Below, piece after piece: positions 9,807-20,112 of a stretch of 64,000 nucleotides of DNA. Position 1 is the stretch's first letter; every line of letters starts with the position of its first letter. The notes beneath the pieces were generated by a model. The model was not told the DNA's origin. It was given only the letters and a program-made list of their open reading frames with translations, and did no database searches. This stretch comes from an uncultured Pelagibacteraceae bacterium. GTDB taxonomy: Bacteria; Pseudomonadota; Alphaproteobacteria; Pelagibacterales; Pelagibacteraceae. The translations under genes and the position numbers were made by a program. The stretch is from NCBI GenBank assembly GCA_902597335.1, contig CACJXK010000007.1, positions 17,847 through 81,846 of the forward strand, given 5' to 3'.

Positions 9807-10447
9807 TTGATTCGAAAATAATAAAAAAAGATAAAATTTCTCTCCCTAATGTTTCACGTGAAACATTAATGGAGCTTGAAGACTATACGCAGTCAATTCT
9901 AAATACAAACAGGGAAATTAATTTGATAAGTTCAAGTACTGAAAAGTCAATAAATTCAAGACATATTTATGATAGCGCACAAACCATTGATTTTATTGAT
10001 AAAAATGATATTAAGGTGTGCACTGATCTTGGATCAGGAGCAGGGCTTCCTAGTATAGTTTTGGGTATTTTGATGAAACCTAAAAAGCGAGGTTTTAAGC
10101 TAATTTTTTATGAAAAGAGTTATCATAAAAGCAATTTCTTAAAAGAAATGGCAAAAAAGTTCAAATTAGAAGCTAAAATTTATCAAAAAAATATTTTTGA
10201 GCAAAAAAACTTAGTTACAGATGTAATAATTTGTCGAGCATTTAAACCTTTGCCAGTGATTTTTGATATTGCAACAAAGAATTTTAAAAATTTTAAGTAC
10301 ATAGTCATGTATTTAGGTAAGAGTGGAAAAAAAATTTTAGAAGATGTTTCTAAAAAATGGAGGTTTGATATAGAGGAAATGAAAAGTCTTACAAGTGAAA
10401 ATTCATCGGTAGTAAAAATTTCAAATTTAAAAAAAAAATATGAATAG
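9803..10447 (+). CDS. rsmG: 16S rRNA (guanine(527)-N7)-methyltransferase RsmG
   Basis: Follows mnm[21 protein letters not shown] motif; TTG start overlapping the mnmG stop. Confidence 0.94.
   Translation: MIDSKIIKKDKISLPNVSRETLMELEDYTQSILNTNREINLISSSTEKSINSRHIYDSAQTIDFIDKNDIKVCTDLGSGAGLPSIVLGILMKPKKRGFKLIFYEKSYHKSNFLKEMAKKFKLEAKIYQKNIFEQKNLVTDVIICRAFKPLPVIFDIATKNFKNFKYIVMYLGKSGKKILEDVSKKWRFDIEEMKSLTSENSSVVKISNLKKKYE
9850..9865. other. parS centromere site
   Basis: TGTTTCACGTGAAACA, perfect 16-bp chromosomal parS consensus, inside rsmG just upstream of parAB. Confidence 0.96.
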
Positions 10448-11240
10448 AAAAATTATTTCAGTGATAAATCAAAAAGGTGGAGTGGGTAAGACCACCACAG
10501 TAATTAATCTTGCTGCTGGTTTAACAATGAAAGGTAAAAAAATTCTTGTAATTGATCTTGATCCTCAAGGAAATGCAACGACAGGACTTGGATTATCTAA
10601 TACTACCAGTTCAGATCAAACAATTTACAATGTATTGAATGGTAATAAAAAAATTTCAGAGGTGATCCAGTCTACAAGCTTTCAAAATTTAGATATAATA
10701 TCATCAAATGTTGATTTGTCTGGACTTGAGGTTGAGACTGCAGGTGACAATCGAAGAGCCTTTAAATTAAAAGATGAATTAAGCTTGATTTTAAACAATT
10801 CTGGGTCATCTTATGATTACATTATAATTGACTGCCCTCCATCTCTAAGTCTTCTCACAATTATGGCATTGGTTGCTTCTGATGCTCTTGTGGTACCACT
10901 TCAGACAGAATTCTTTGCTTTAGAGGGACTATCACAGCTCATGAAAACTATTGAGAGGATAAAGTCGAACCTAAATCCATCTTTAGACATAAGAGGAATA
11001 CTTCTGACTATGTATGATAAGCGAAACAAATTATCAGGTGAGGTAGAAAGAGAAGCAAGGAACTATTTCAAGGATAAAGTTTACAGCACAGCAGTACCAA
11101 GAAATGTTAGACTATCAGAAGCACCCTCTCACGGTGTTCCTGTTCTTATTTATGATAAAGCTTGTCCAGGAAGCATAGCATATTTTAGTTTTACAGAAGA
11201 ATTTCTTAACCAAGATAAACCAGTAGAGAGTGCTGCATGA
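10440..11240 (+). CDS. parA: Chromosome partitioning ATPase ParA
   Basis: ISVINQKGGVGKTTTVINLAAGL deviant Walker A. Confidence 0.97.
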   Translation: MNRKIISVINQKGGVGKTTTVINLAAGLTMKGKKILVIDLDPQGNATTGLGLSNTTSSDQTIYNVLNGNKKISEVIQSTSFQNLDIISSNVDLSGLEVETAGDNRRAFKLKDELSLILNNSGSSYDYIIIDCPPSLSLLTIMALVASDALVVPLQTEFFALEGLSQLMKTIERIKSNLNPSLDIRGILLTMYDKRNKLSGEVEREARNYFKDKVYSTAVPRNVRLSEAPSHGVPVLIYDKACPGSIAYFSFTEEFLNQDKPVESAA

Positions 11241-12088
11241 TTAATCCATTTAAATCAAAAAAAGGACTTGGAAGAGGATTATCTTCCTTGATAGGTGATA
11301 GTGAAAAAATTGATAACAAAAAAAATGTATCAATAAGTTCACTTGTTAGAAATAAGTATCAACCTAGAAAAAAGTTTGACGAAGTTAGTTTAGAAGAATT
11401 AACTAACTCCATAAGAGAGAGAGGTATAATCCAACCAATCGTAGTTAGACCATCTTCTGAGGAAGAAGGTAAATTCGAAATAATAGCTGGAGAAAGAAGG
11501 TGGCAGGCAGCGCAATACGCGGGTCTTCATGAAGTTCCAGTAATAGTTTTTAATGTAGATAATCTGAAATCATTAGAATTTGCCATTGTTGAAAATGTTC
11601 AAAGAAAAGATTTAAATCCGATTGAAGAAGCGGAGGGTTATAAAAGATTAATAGATGAATTTAGTTATGACCAGGATAAAGTTTCAAAATTTATTGGAAA
11701 AAGTAGAGCACACATATCTAATTCCTTGAGGCTTCTAACTCTTCCTCAAGAAATAATAGATTTGATAGTTGAAGAGAAATTATCTCAAGGACATGCAAAA
11801 ATTTTAGTTGGATTGGATAATTCCATCCCTCTAGCAAAAAAAATTATTCAAAAAAAATTATCGGTAAGGCAAGCTGAAAATTTAGTGCGTATATTAAAGT
11901 CTAACACCGATAGTAATTATAAGAAAAAAGATCCAAATATTTTAAGTCTTGAAAATGAGTTAGCAGACAAAATTGGAATGCGTGTTTATGTTAATAATAA
12001 AAGGAATAACTCAGGAACAATTACTTTGGAGTATAAAGGAGCTGATCAACTTGATAGATTAGTTGAGACTATAAAACAAAATTACTAG
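11237..12088 (+). CDS. parB: Chromosome partitioning protein ParB
   Basis: GLGRGLSSLIGD N-terminus, NKYQPRKKF, GERRWQAA, ENVQRKDLNPIEEAEGY. Confidence 0.97.
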   Translation: MINPFKSKKGLGRGLSSLIGDSEKIDNKKNVSISSLVRNKYQPRKKFDEVSLEELTNSIRERGIIQPIVVRPSSEEEGKFEIIAGERRWQAAQYAGLHEVPVIVFNVDNLKSLEFAIVENVQRKDLNPIEEAEGYKRLIDEFSYDQDKVSKFIGKSRAHISNSLRLLTLPQEIIDLIVEEKLSQGHAKILVGLDNSIPLAKKIIQKKLSVRQAENLVRILKSNTDSNYKKKDPNILSLENELADKIGMRVYVNNKRNNSGTITLEYKGADQLDRLVETIKQNY

Positions 12089-13056
12089 TAATTACTTACA
12101 AAATTTGAGACGAAAAGAATCGAATTTGCTGTATTTTTCTTAACCATTGTCTCTAAATCATTGATTTTATATATAATTTCTTTCACTTCATTAGTAGACC
12201 AAGATTGAGCTTGTCTTTTTACAATATCCTTTTCTTTCCAAAATATTGGTGGTTTAAAACTTGATATAACCTGATCAATATTTTCGTTGTTATCAAGCTC
12301 ATGTCTTATCTTTAAAAGTCTTTTAGATTTACTTAGGATTGTTCTTATAATTAATATGCAGTCCTCATCCGAATAATTGTTTTCATTGAGAATATTAGAT
12401 ACTTTTTTTGAATTTTTGGCTAAATAATTATCAGATAACTCGAAAACACTATAATTTTCAGCAAGATTTGAAAGTTTAAGAACATCCTCAGTGCTTAATT
12501 TATATTTACTAATTGATAAATTTTTTAATTTTAACAACTCATTTTTTAAATTTATTCTGTCACCTTTAGACCTTTCTATGAGTATATTTTTAATTTCCTG
12601 AGAAAGACTAAATTTATTATCTTTTAAAAAATTATTGATGATAGAATTTAACGATCGGCTATCATCATCGTAAACAGGTGTACAAATTAAATTTTTTTCT
12701 TTTTCAAACAAATATCTCAGCTTAGATTTCTTATCAAGGTTTGAACATTTAATTACAATTTTTGTATCTATGATTTCCTTTTGTAAGATTTCAGTAACTA
12801 AATTTACTAATTTATCTGAACCTCTAGAAATTATAATTAATTTAGACTTTTCAAAAAGAGATTTTGTCAACAAACTTGAAAAAAACTTATCTGTTTCATT
12901 TAAAATCTCTCTCTCCTCATATTTTAGAACCTCGCCATCAAAATTTTTTAAATATACATCTTTAATAATATCATCTTTAATACCTTCGTTATTTCCATAT
13001 ATTAAATGAAAATTACTTTTTTGTAATTTTTCTAACTCAAAACTCTTAATTATCAT
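12085..13056 (-). CDS. holA: DNA polymerase III subunit delta
   Basis: HLIYGNNEGIKDDII; KGDRINLKNELLKL; synteny leuS-lptE-holA-parB. Confidence 0.88.
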   Translation of the reverse strand: MIIKSFELEKLQKSNFHLIYGNNEGIKDDIIKDVYLKNFDGEVLKYEEREILNETDKFFSSLLTKSLFEKSKLIIISRGSDKLVNLVTEILQKEIIDTKIVIKCSNLDKKSKLRYLFEKEKNLICTPVYDDDSRSLNSIINNFLKDNKFSLSQEIKNILIERSKGDRINLKNELLKLKNLSISKYKLSTEDVLKLSNLAENYSVFELSDNYLAKNSKKVSNILNENNYSDEDCILIIRTILSKSKRLLKIRHELDNNENIDQVISSFKPPIFWKEKDIVKRQAQSWSTNEVKEIIYKINDLETMVKKNTANSILFVSNFVSNY

Positions 13057-13522
13057 TTAAGTTTATTATTGATGATATTAGGGTATCGCTAATACTTCCA
13101 GTCAGTTTTTCTAATATAATATCTTCCGTCTGTTCAAGCTCAAACTTATCAGAATCATTATTGTAGACGTTATTTTTTTCAATTTTATTGTTCAATAGTA
13201 AATTTCCATTTTTCGATACTTTATATTCAACAAATATAACCATCTTAAATTTTAGAGGATCTCCTTTTGAATCTTTTGAAACAATTTCTCTAATTTTCTT
13301 TGATTGAATTTCCAAAATATATCTTTTCTTTTCTTTCGTTTCATCACTTTTGATTGATTTTAACTTACTTTTAATAATACTATTAATTTTTTTTTCACCG
13401 CTTAAAATTATTTTTTCAATTTCAAATCCATAATTTTGTTCTGAAAAAATTGGTTTATAAGAACACGCCGACAGACCAATTATAAAAAAAAAAGTTAAAA
13501 TTTTATTAAAAGTGTTATTCAT
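13046..13522 (-). CDS. lptE: LPS-assembly lipoprotein LptE-like
   Basis: Lipobox-like [15 protein letters not shown]; position between leuS and holA. Confidence 0.8.
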   Translation of the reverse strand: MNNTFNKILTFFFIIGLSACSYKPIFSEQNYGFEIEKIILSGEKKINSIIKSKLKSIKSDETKEKKRYILEIQSKKIREIVSKDSKGDPLKFKMVIFVEYKVSKNGNLLLNNKIEKNNVYNNDSDKFELEQTEDIILEKLTGSISDTLISSIINLNDN

Positions 13523-16061
13523 TTATTAGTAAGTTTATTAATCTGTTTTTTACAAATATTATTTTATTAATAGATTTGTCTTTTAGATACTTTTCTGACA
13601 ATTTATTTGATTTTATTTTTTTCATTAAGCTATCTTGGTCCATATCTCTACTTTCATTTAAAATAGCCCTTTTTCTCCCATTTATTTGAATTACATAATC
13701 TATTTTTTCTTCCTCAAGAAGATTTGTATTAGCTTTGGGCCATGCTACATCATCAATTAATCCTAAATCCTCCATACATTCAGATGCGAAATGAGGTATT
13801 GCAGGAGAAAATAGAGTTAATATTTTTTTATAACAATCCTTTATAGTTTCACTATTATTTTTTTTATCTATTTCTTTACTAAGGAAATTATATGACTCAT
13901 AAATATTAGCTATAATGACATTATAATTAAAACCATCCAGATTGTTAGTAATTTTACTAATCATTTGATTAGTAAATTTTTGTAAACTTTTATTATCCTC
14001 AACATTTTTATCAATATCTAAAATTTTATTTTTAATTTTTTTATGTAAAGTCCATAATTTCTGTAAAAATTTGTAAGAAGCAATCATACCTTGTTCGGAC
14101 CATTGCACATCTTTTTCAGGAGGGCTATCTGATAATATGAATAGCCTTACTGCATCAGCACCATAATTGCTAATTATATTTTCAGGATCAATGACATTTT
14201 TTTTCGATTTTGACATTGACTCTGATGGACCAACTTTAACTTTGTTTTTAGGTTCTCCTTTTTTATAATACTGACCATCTACTAATTCAATTTCATCTGG
14301 ACTAAGCCAATAATTATTTTGATCTTTATAAGTTTCATGACAAACCATACCTTGTGTAAATAAACCTTTAAAAGGTTCCTTAAATTTAAAATTATCATTT
14401 TTATAAGCTAATGCTTTTGTAAAAAATCTTGAATACAGCAAGTGAAGTATTGCATGTTCAACCCCACCGATATATTGATCAACTGGCATCCAATAATTAA
14501 TTTCCTCTTGTTTATAACCATAGTCTGTATTTTTAGGTGAGCAAAATCTAAGATAATACCATGAGGAACAAACAAATGTATCTAAAGTATCTGTTTCTCG
14601 AGTATAATTTTTTCCATCAATAACAATGTTTTTCCAATATTTCTCTGAGTCTAGCGGATTGCCTTTTGAATTTAAGTTAACATTTTCAGGAAGTTTTACA
14701 GGTAATTCACTTTTTGGAATTTTGATTACATTTCCATCTTCATCATAAGCCATCGGTATTGGGCATCCCCAATATCTTTGTCTTGAAACACCCCAATCTT
14801 TTAATCTAAAATTTATCTGTTTTTTTCCAATTTTTCTATCTTCTAAAATATCAATGGTTTTGATAATTGACTCCTCTGGAACTTTGAACTTGTTAAGAAA
14901 TTCTGAATTAATTAAAATACCAGGACCTGAATATGCCTCGTTTTGAACTTCAAAGTTATCATCTTCATTATCTGGCTTGACTACAGTTTTAATATCAAGA
15001 TCATATTTTTTCGCAAAGTCGAAATCTCTTTGATCGTGAGCAGGACAGCCAAAAACCGCTCCAAATCCGTAATCCATTAAAACGAAATTAGCAAAGAAAA
15101 CAGGTACTTTTTGATCAGGATTTAGAGGATTTATTGCTTTAAGTTTTGTTTTAAAACCTATTTTTTCACCAATTGCTATCGCCTCCTCAGTTGTTCCAGT
15201 TTTCGAGCATTCTGACTTAAATTTTTGAAAGTTTTTATCTTTCAAATAATACTTAGAAATTTCGTGATCTACTGAAAGAGCTAGAAATGAAAATCCAAAT
15301 AGAGTATCTGGTCTAGTAGTAAAACATTTTATCTCATTTACAGGTAGATCCCCCTCTGTTTTAAATGTAATCTCACAACCAAAAGATTTCCCAATCCAAT
15401 TTTTTTGCATTATTTTTACTTTATTTGGCCATTGCTTTAATTCATCCAAACCGTCTAGCAATTCCTGTGAAAATTTTGAAATATTCAAAAACCATTGATT
15501 TAGCTTTTTACGTTCGACAACTGCCCCAGACCTCCATCCTTTACCGTCAATAACCTGTTCATTTGCAAGCACAGTCTGATCAACAGGATCCCAATTCACA
15601 TAATTTTCCTTTCTGTAAACTAGCCCTTTGTCATAGAGTTCTAAAAAAAATAATTGTTGATGTTTATAATAATCCTCAGAACATGTTGAAATTTCTCTAT
15701 CCCAATCAATTGAAAGTCCAAGTTTTTTTAATTGCTCCTTCATTGTAGATATATTTTGATTAGTCCAATCTTTAGGATCTAAATTATTTTCTCGTGCAGC
15801 ATTTTCTGCAGGCATACCAAATGCATCCCAACCCATTGGATGCATTACGTTAAAACCTTGTAAAGATTTATATCGTGATAAAACATCACCTATCGTATAG
15901 TTTCGAACATGTCCCATATGTATTTTTCCCGAAGGATAGGGGAACATTTCAAGACAATAAAATTTTTCTTTGTTGTAATCTATTTCAGATTTAAAAACTC
16001 CTGATTTTAGCCATTTTTTCTGCCATTTTTCTTCTACAGTTTTAAAATTATATCTTTCCAT
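13515..16061 (-). CDS. leuS: Leucyl-tRNA synthetase
   Basis: [21 protein letters not shown] and [12 protein letters not shown]; 848 aa. Confidence 0.98.
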   Translation of the reverse strand: MERYNFKTVEEKWQKKWLKSGVFKSEIDYNKEKFYCLEMFPYPSGKIHMGHVRNYTIGDVLSRYKSLQGFNVMHPMGWDAFGMPAENAARENNLDPKDWTNQNISTMKEQLKKLGLSIDWDREISTCSEDYYKHQQLFFLELYDKGLVYRKENYVNWDPVDQTVLANEQVIDGKGWRSGAVVERKKLNQWFLNISKFSQELLDGLDELKQWPNKVKIMQKNWIGKSFGCEITFKTEGDLPVNEIKCFTTRPDTLFGFSFLALSVDHEISKYYLKDKNFQKFKSECSKTGTTEEAIAIGEKIGFKTKLKAINPLNPDQKVPVFFANFVLMDYGFGAVFGCPAHDQRDFDFAKKYDLDIKTVVKPDNEDDNFEVQNEAYSGPGILINSEFLNKFKVPEESIIKTIDILEDRKIGKKQINFRLKDWGVSRQRYWGCPIPMAYDEDGNVIKIPKSELPVKLPENVNLNSKGNPLDSEKYWKNIVIDGKNYTRETDTLDTFVCSSWYYLRFCSPKNTDYGYKQEEINYWMPVDQYIGGVEHAILHLLYSRFFTKALAYKNDNFKFKEPFKGLFTQGMVCHETYKDQNNYWLSPDEIELVDGQYYKKGEPKNKVKVGPSESMSKSKKNVIDPENIISNYGADAVRLFILSDSPPEKDVQWSEQGMIASYKFLQKLWTLHKKIKNKILDIDKNVEDNKSLQKFTNQMISKITNNLDGFNYNVIIANIYESYNFLSKEIDKKNNSETIKDCYKKILTLFSPAIPHFASECMEDLGLIDDVAWPKANTNLLEEEKIDYVIQINGRKRAILNESRDMDQDSLMKKIKSNKLSEKYLKDKSINKIIFVKNRLINLLINE

Positions 16062-16085
16062 AGAAAATATTTAAAAATAATTTAA

Positions 16086-16661
16086 TTATTTTGTTGTATC
16101 GACTGTACCACCTTTATAAGGCTTAAAATTTTTATCTTTATTTTGTTTTTTGTAAATAGTTGCTTTTGATAAAATTTGTTTTTTAAGTTCAGCTGATAGA
16201 GAACCCGTCTTTTGTGATATTTTGCAACTTGCTACTTGATTACATTTTTTATAAAAAACTTTTATATCTAAAGCATCAGCTCTAACTTCATTAGTTAAGA
16301 AACGAATAGATATTTTTACAGATTCATCAAGACTATTTCCATCTGAATACCAATCAGTTATTATTATTCCGCCACCATAGTTTACTGATGAAAGAGGCAT
16401 AAAGTCTAAGACATCCAGTGATGCCCTCCAAAGTTCATTTGCACTAGCAAACATGAAATCACCACCTTTTCCACTATTTGCTAAATTGTCCAATCTAAAT
16501 CCTCTTCCTTCTTCAAGATTTTTTTTAACTCTTTCTCTTGGATCTGGAGGGTATTTTCGTGCATCACCACCTGGTAAATTTTCTATAGTTTTGCATGAAT
16601 TAAGCATAAATAAAGCTATGATAAAAAAAACAATGACTCTTAAATTTATAAATTTTGACAT
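16086..16661 (-). CDS. DUF3576 domain lipoprotein
   Basis: Lipobox-like LFMLNSCKT; GDARKYPPDPRERVKKNLEEGRGF; downstream partner leuS as in other alphaproteobacteria. Confidence 0.8.
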   Translation of the reverse strand: MSKFINLRVIVFFIIALFMLNSCKTIENLPGGDARKYPPDPRERVKKNLEEGRGFRLDNLANSGKGGDFMFASANELWRASLDVLDFMPLSSVNYGGGIIITDWYSDGNSLDESVKISIRFLTNEVRADALDIKVFYKKCNQVASCKISQKTGSLSAELKKQILSKATIYKKQNKDKNFKPYKGGTVDTTK

Positions 16662-16836
16662 AAATCTTCTTAAAAACTAAGTAATAGATGAAAATCTAAT
16701 ATAAATGAAAGAAATTTTTTGAAAATGACAAAAATGTTAATTAATTCAACATTTTTAGTGATGTAAAAATACAACACTTTTATAAAAAATTTCAATAAAA
16801 ATCAGAATAAATCGGTAAAATCTAAGAAAATTGATA

Positions 16837-16879
16837 GTTATTACCTGTTTAATATTAAACTAATAACGAAAGGTAATAA
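16837..16879 (+). promoter_or_regulatory. Porin 5' leader with RBS-pairing helix
   Basis: TTATTACC (16838-16845) complementary to GGTAATAA (16872-16879), enclosing palindrome GTTTAATATTAAAC (16847-16860), directly before ATG 16881. Confidence 0.45.
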
Positions 16880-16880
16880 T

Positions 16881-17807
16881 ATGAACAATCTAAAGAAAAT
16901 AGGATTGACAGCATTAGGTACTGCAATGGTGGCAAGTTCAGCTAACGCTGCTGCACTATCAGTATCTGGTGGTACTTCAATCTTTTTTGGTGGTGAGGAT
17001 AACAGTAACAGCCCTAACGGTTGGTCTATGACTGATCAGTTAGATTTCAACGCTAGCGGTGAAATGGATAACGGTATGACTTTATCTTTATACCTACAAC
17101 TAGACACATCATCAGCAAACTGGGATGACAGAACATTGAAAATTGATACTGGAGATATGGGTGTACTTACTTTCTCTGGACATGGTGCTTCTGGACCAGT
17201 TGGCGCGTGGGATGATATTATGCCAAGTGCAAACGAAGAGTCTTGGGGAACATCTATCGGTGGAACAGTTGATGGACCAACAAATGCAACTGCAATGGAT
17301 AATTCATTCATTTATGACTACACTGTAAGTGATGGTATTGCTCTTAAAGCTGCATACAGTCCTTCAAAAGGAACTGACCTACAAAGCTCAACAGAAATTG
17401 GTATTGCATACACAGGTATGGAAGGCTTAACTGTTAAAGCTGCAATGGGTGAAAACAACACTGCTGCTGACCAAATCGACTTAAGTGTAATGGGTATTAC
17501 TTATGCAATGGGTCCAGTTACAGTTGGATATCAGTCAAACGAATCTGATAGAGGAACTGGTGTTGATGAGGACTTTACAGCATACGGTATTTCTTATGCA
17601 GTAAGCGATGATGTTTCTATATCTTATGGTGCGTCTTCTCTAGATTATGGAGATAGCCAGGAAGACCAAGAGTCATCTGCAGTAAGTATTTCATTTACAG
17701 CTGGTGGAGTTGCAATGTCAGCTTCACACCAAACAACAGATAATGTTGCTGGAACTGATGCAAGTGATAATACATCATACGAAGTAAACTTCTCTTTTGC
17801 GTTCTAA
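16881..17807 (+). CDS. Outer-membrane porin (gram-negative porin family)
   Basis: Signal peptide MNNLKKIGLTALGTAMVASSANA, Gly-rich beta-barrel pattern, terminal F (NFSFAF). Confidence 0.85.
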   Translation: MNNLKKIGLTALGTAMVASSANAAALSVSGGTSIFFGGEDNSNSPNGWSMTDQLDFNASGEMDNGMTLSLYLQLDTSSANWDDRTLKIDTGDMGVLTFSGHGASGPVGAWDDIMPSANEESWGTSIGGTVDGPTNATAMDNSFIYDYTVSDGIALKAAYSPSKGTDLQSSTEIGIAYTGMEGLTVKAAMGENNTAADQIDLSVMGITYAMGPVTVGYQSNESDRGTGVDEDFTAYGISYAVSDDVSISYGASSLDYGDSQEDQESSAVSISFTAGGVAMSASHQTTDNVAGTDASDNTSYEVNFSFAF

Positions 17808-17830
17808 TTAAGGAAGTAATTATTTAATTA

Positions 17831-17860
17831 AAAGGGCCCCTTTTTAGGGGCCTTTTTTTT
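17831..17860 (+). terminator. Rho-independent terminator of the porin
   Basis: GGCCCC-tttttA-GGGGCC stem followed by T8. Confidence 0.93.
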
Positions 17861-18387
17861 TACTTAAAAAAAGAAATACCAGCAAAACCTGCCGATTTTG
17901 TAAGCCTAATTAATTTTTTATTTTTTGGTGAAACACCACCTAAAGCAATTACTTCTTTTTTTGTGAGCTTTGATATTAAATTAAATTTATTTAATCCAAG
18001 ATAGTTTGTATTTTTTTTGAATATCGAAGACAGAAAAATTTTATCGACTTTTTGTTTTTCTTTAATTCTTATCTCTTTCAAGTTGTGAGCTGATCCGAAA
18101 AGACAAAATCTTTTTTTAAAATGATAACCTAGGTGTCCAAAATTTTTGTTGAAGGATGGCAAATATGCTCCGTCTAAGTTCAAATTTAAAGCTAATTTAA
18201 CATTATTTGAAATAAGGAATTTGATATTTTTTTTTTTGCAGTAGTTTTTAATGAAAATTATTTCACTAATTTCATAATTTTTTTTGTAATTTCGGTAAAT
18301 TATAGTTGTATTAGTATCCTGTTTATCAATATTACTTTTTTCAAATTTATCTATAAAGTAATATTTTTTTAGAAAATTATTATGCAT
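17860..18387 (-). CDS. Thiamine phosphate synthase (ThiE/TenI)-like protein, divergent
   Basis: TIM-barrel-like pattern KFLISNNVKLALNLNLDGAYLPS ... EVIALGGVSPKN ... SAGFAGISFF; short (175 aa). Confidence 0.6.
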   Translation of the reverse strand: MHNNFLKKYYFIDKFEKSNIDKQDTNTTIIYRNYKKNYEISEIIFIKNYCKKKNIKFLISNNVKLALNLNLDGAYLPSFNKNFGHLGYHFKKRFCLFGSAHNLKEIRIKEKQKVDKIFLSSIFKKNTNYLGLNKFNLISKLTKKEVIALGGVSPKNKKLIRLTKSAGFAGISFFK

Positions 18388-19041
18388 AAAACAGTTGAAA
18401 ATTTAATATCAATTCAAGATTTGATCAAATCAAAATTATTAGACTTAGAGGGTAAAAAGAGAATACCCACAATTATTGCAGTTTCAAAAACTTTCAAGAT
18501 AGATCATATTCTGCCTTTAGTTGAATACGGCCACCGTGATTTTGGAGAAAATAAAGTTCAGGAAGCCTTGGAAAAATGGACAGAGGTAAAAAGCAGAACG
18601 AATATAAATTTACATTTAATTGGTAAATTACAAACAAATAAAGTTAAATTTGCAGTGAAAATTTTTGACTTTATCCACTCCTTGGATAATGAAAAGTTGG
18701 CAAAAAAAATTTCTGATGAACAAAAAAAGCAAAACAAAAAACCTAAAATATTTATTCAAGTAAATCTAGGAGACGAAGACCAGAAATCAGGAATAAATAA
18801 AAATAAATTAAAAGAATTTTATAGTTTTTCAAAAAATCTAGGTTTAGATATAATTGGTTTAATGTGTATCCCACCATTTGACGAAAATCCCTCTAAATTC
18901 TTTTCAAAAATGAATGAATTAAATCAACTAATCAATTTAGATGAATTAAGTATGGGGATGTCTTCCGACTACCTAGAGGCTTTAAATTACAATGCTACTT
19001 ATCTACGTATCGGTTCAAACATATTTGGACAAAGAAGTTAG
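18382..19041 (+). CDS. yggS: YggS family PLP homeostasis protein
   Basis: IIAVSKTF, GENKVQEALEKW, HLIGKLQTNKVK, LSMGMSSDYLEAL, LRIGSNIFG. Confidence 0.95.
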   Translation: MHKTVENLISIQDLIKSKLLDLEGKKRIPTIIAVSKTFKIDHILPLVEYGHRDFGENKVQEALEKWTEVKSRTNINLHLIGKLQTNKVKFAVKIFDFIHSLDNEKLAKKISDEQKKQNKKPKIFIQVNLGDEDQKSGINKNKLKEFYSFSKNLGLDIIGLMCIPPFDENPSKFFSKMNELNQLINLDELSMGMSSDYLEALNYNATYLRIGSNIFGQRS

Positions 19042-19532
19042 ATTATTTTTATTTTAGTATTTTTATTTATTAATTTTAACAGTATTAAAAATTCTTTTTT
19101 TTTTAGTGCTATGCATCCCTCTGTTGGTTTAAAATTCTTTGTTAAATGAATAAATATTGCGCTTCCTTTCCCTAACCTTGTTTGTTTTGTGTTATAGTTA
19201 ATTGGAATTAAAAAGTCATATTTACTATCTTTACGGAATAATTTTTCATGTTTAATTTCTTTATTCACTTTAATTAATTTATTATAATTTTTTTTATCTT
19301 TGGGATCATCACACCATCCCATTTCTTTCTTAATGGTAATACATTTTAAATTGGTTTTTGGTTTCGAATTACGATCTTTTCTAAAATATAAATTTCCTAA
19401 TGAAAATATACCTTTGGGGGTCTTCTTATCCCCTTCAAACTTATTTTTTGTTAAACCATTCTTTCCAATACAACATTTTAAAATAAAATCGTCATATTTA
19501 AGAGTTTCTTTATTTTTAAGAATAATTGTCAT
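19038..19532 (-). CDS. L,D-transpeptidase (YkuD family)
   Basis: FIHLTKNFKPTEGCIALKKKEF resembles the HxxxxxxxxxxxGC(I/V)xL catalytic motif. Confidence 0.78.
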   Translation of the reverse strand: MTIILKNKETLKYDDFILKCCIGKNGLTKNKFEGDKKTPKGIFSLGNLYFRKDRNSKPKTNLKCITIKKEMGWCDDPKDKKNYNKLIKVNKEIKHEKLFRKDSKYDFLIPINYNTKQTRLGKGSAIFIHLTKNFKPTEGCIALKKKEFLILLKLINKNTKIKII

Positions 19533-19545
19533 ATCTTGAATATAT

Positions 19546-20112
19546 ATGAATAATCAAACTTTAGTAATTTATGATTTTGATATTATGTACAGAATATTAA
19601 AGGAAATAGAGAGTCACCTTACTTTTAAGCTGATCAACATATCTAAAAATAATCTTAAAGATTTTAAGTTCATCAATAATAAGAACCACTTAATTATTTC
19701 TCAAAAAAAAATAAAAGATCAAAGCAACCAGATAATTATTGATAAGTTGCCAATAGAAATAACAAAGTTAATAGAAAGCATAAATGTAAATTTTTTAAAA
19801 ACTATATACAACCAGCAGTCAGATATAAATTTAGGAAATTACAAACTTAATTTAAATTCTAGAAAGATTATTCAGAATGGAAATTCTTTAAGCTTAACTG
19901 AAAGGGAAACAGATATAATAATTTTTCTAAGTAAAGCAACAAACCCTGTTAAAATTTCCAAATTACAAACAGAAGTATGGGGTCACAACTCAAAACTAGA
20001 AACGCATACTGTAGAAACACATATATATAGATTAAGAACAAAAATTAGTAAGAATTTTAATGATGATAATTTTATATTGAGCTCTAAACAAGGTTACACG
20101 ATTTCAAAATAA
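19546..20112 (+). CDS. Winged-helix (OmpR/PhoB-type) DNA-binding regulator with an atypical N-terminal domain
   Basis: LTERETDIIIFLSKA...VWGHNSKLETHTVETHIYRLRTKI...SKQGYTI is an OmpR-type effector domain; N-terminus lacks an obvious phospho-acceptor pattern. Confidence 0.8.
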   Translation: MNNQTLVIYDFDIMYRILKEIESHLTFKLINISKNNLKDFKFINNKNHLIISQKKIKDQSNQIIIDKLPIEITKLIESINVNFLKTIYNQQSDINLGNYKLNLNSRKIIQNGNSLSLTERETDIIIFLSKATNPVKISKLQTEVWGHNSKLETHTVETHIYRLRTKISKNFNDDNFILSSKQGYTISK

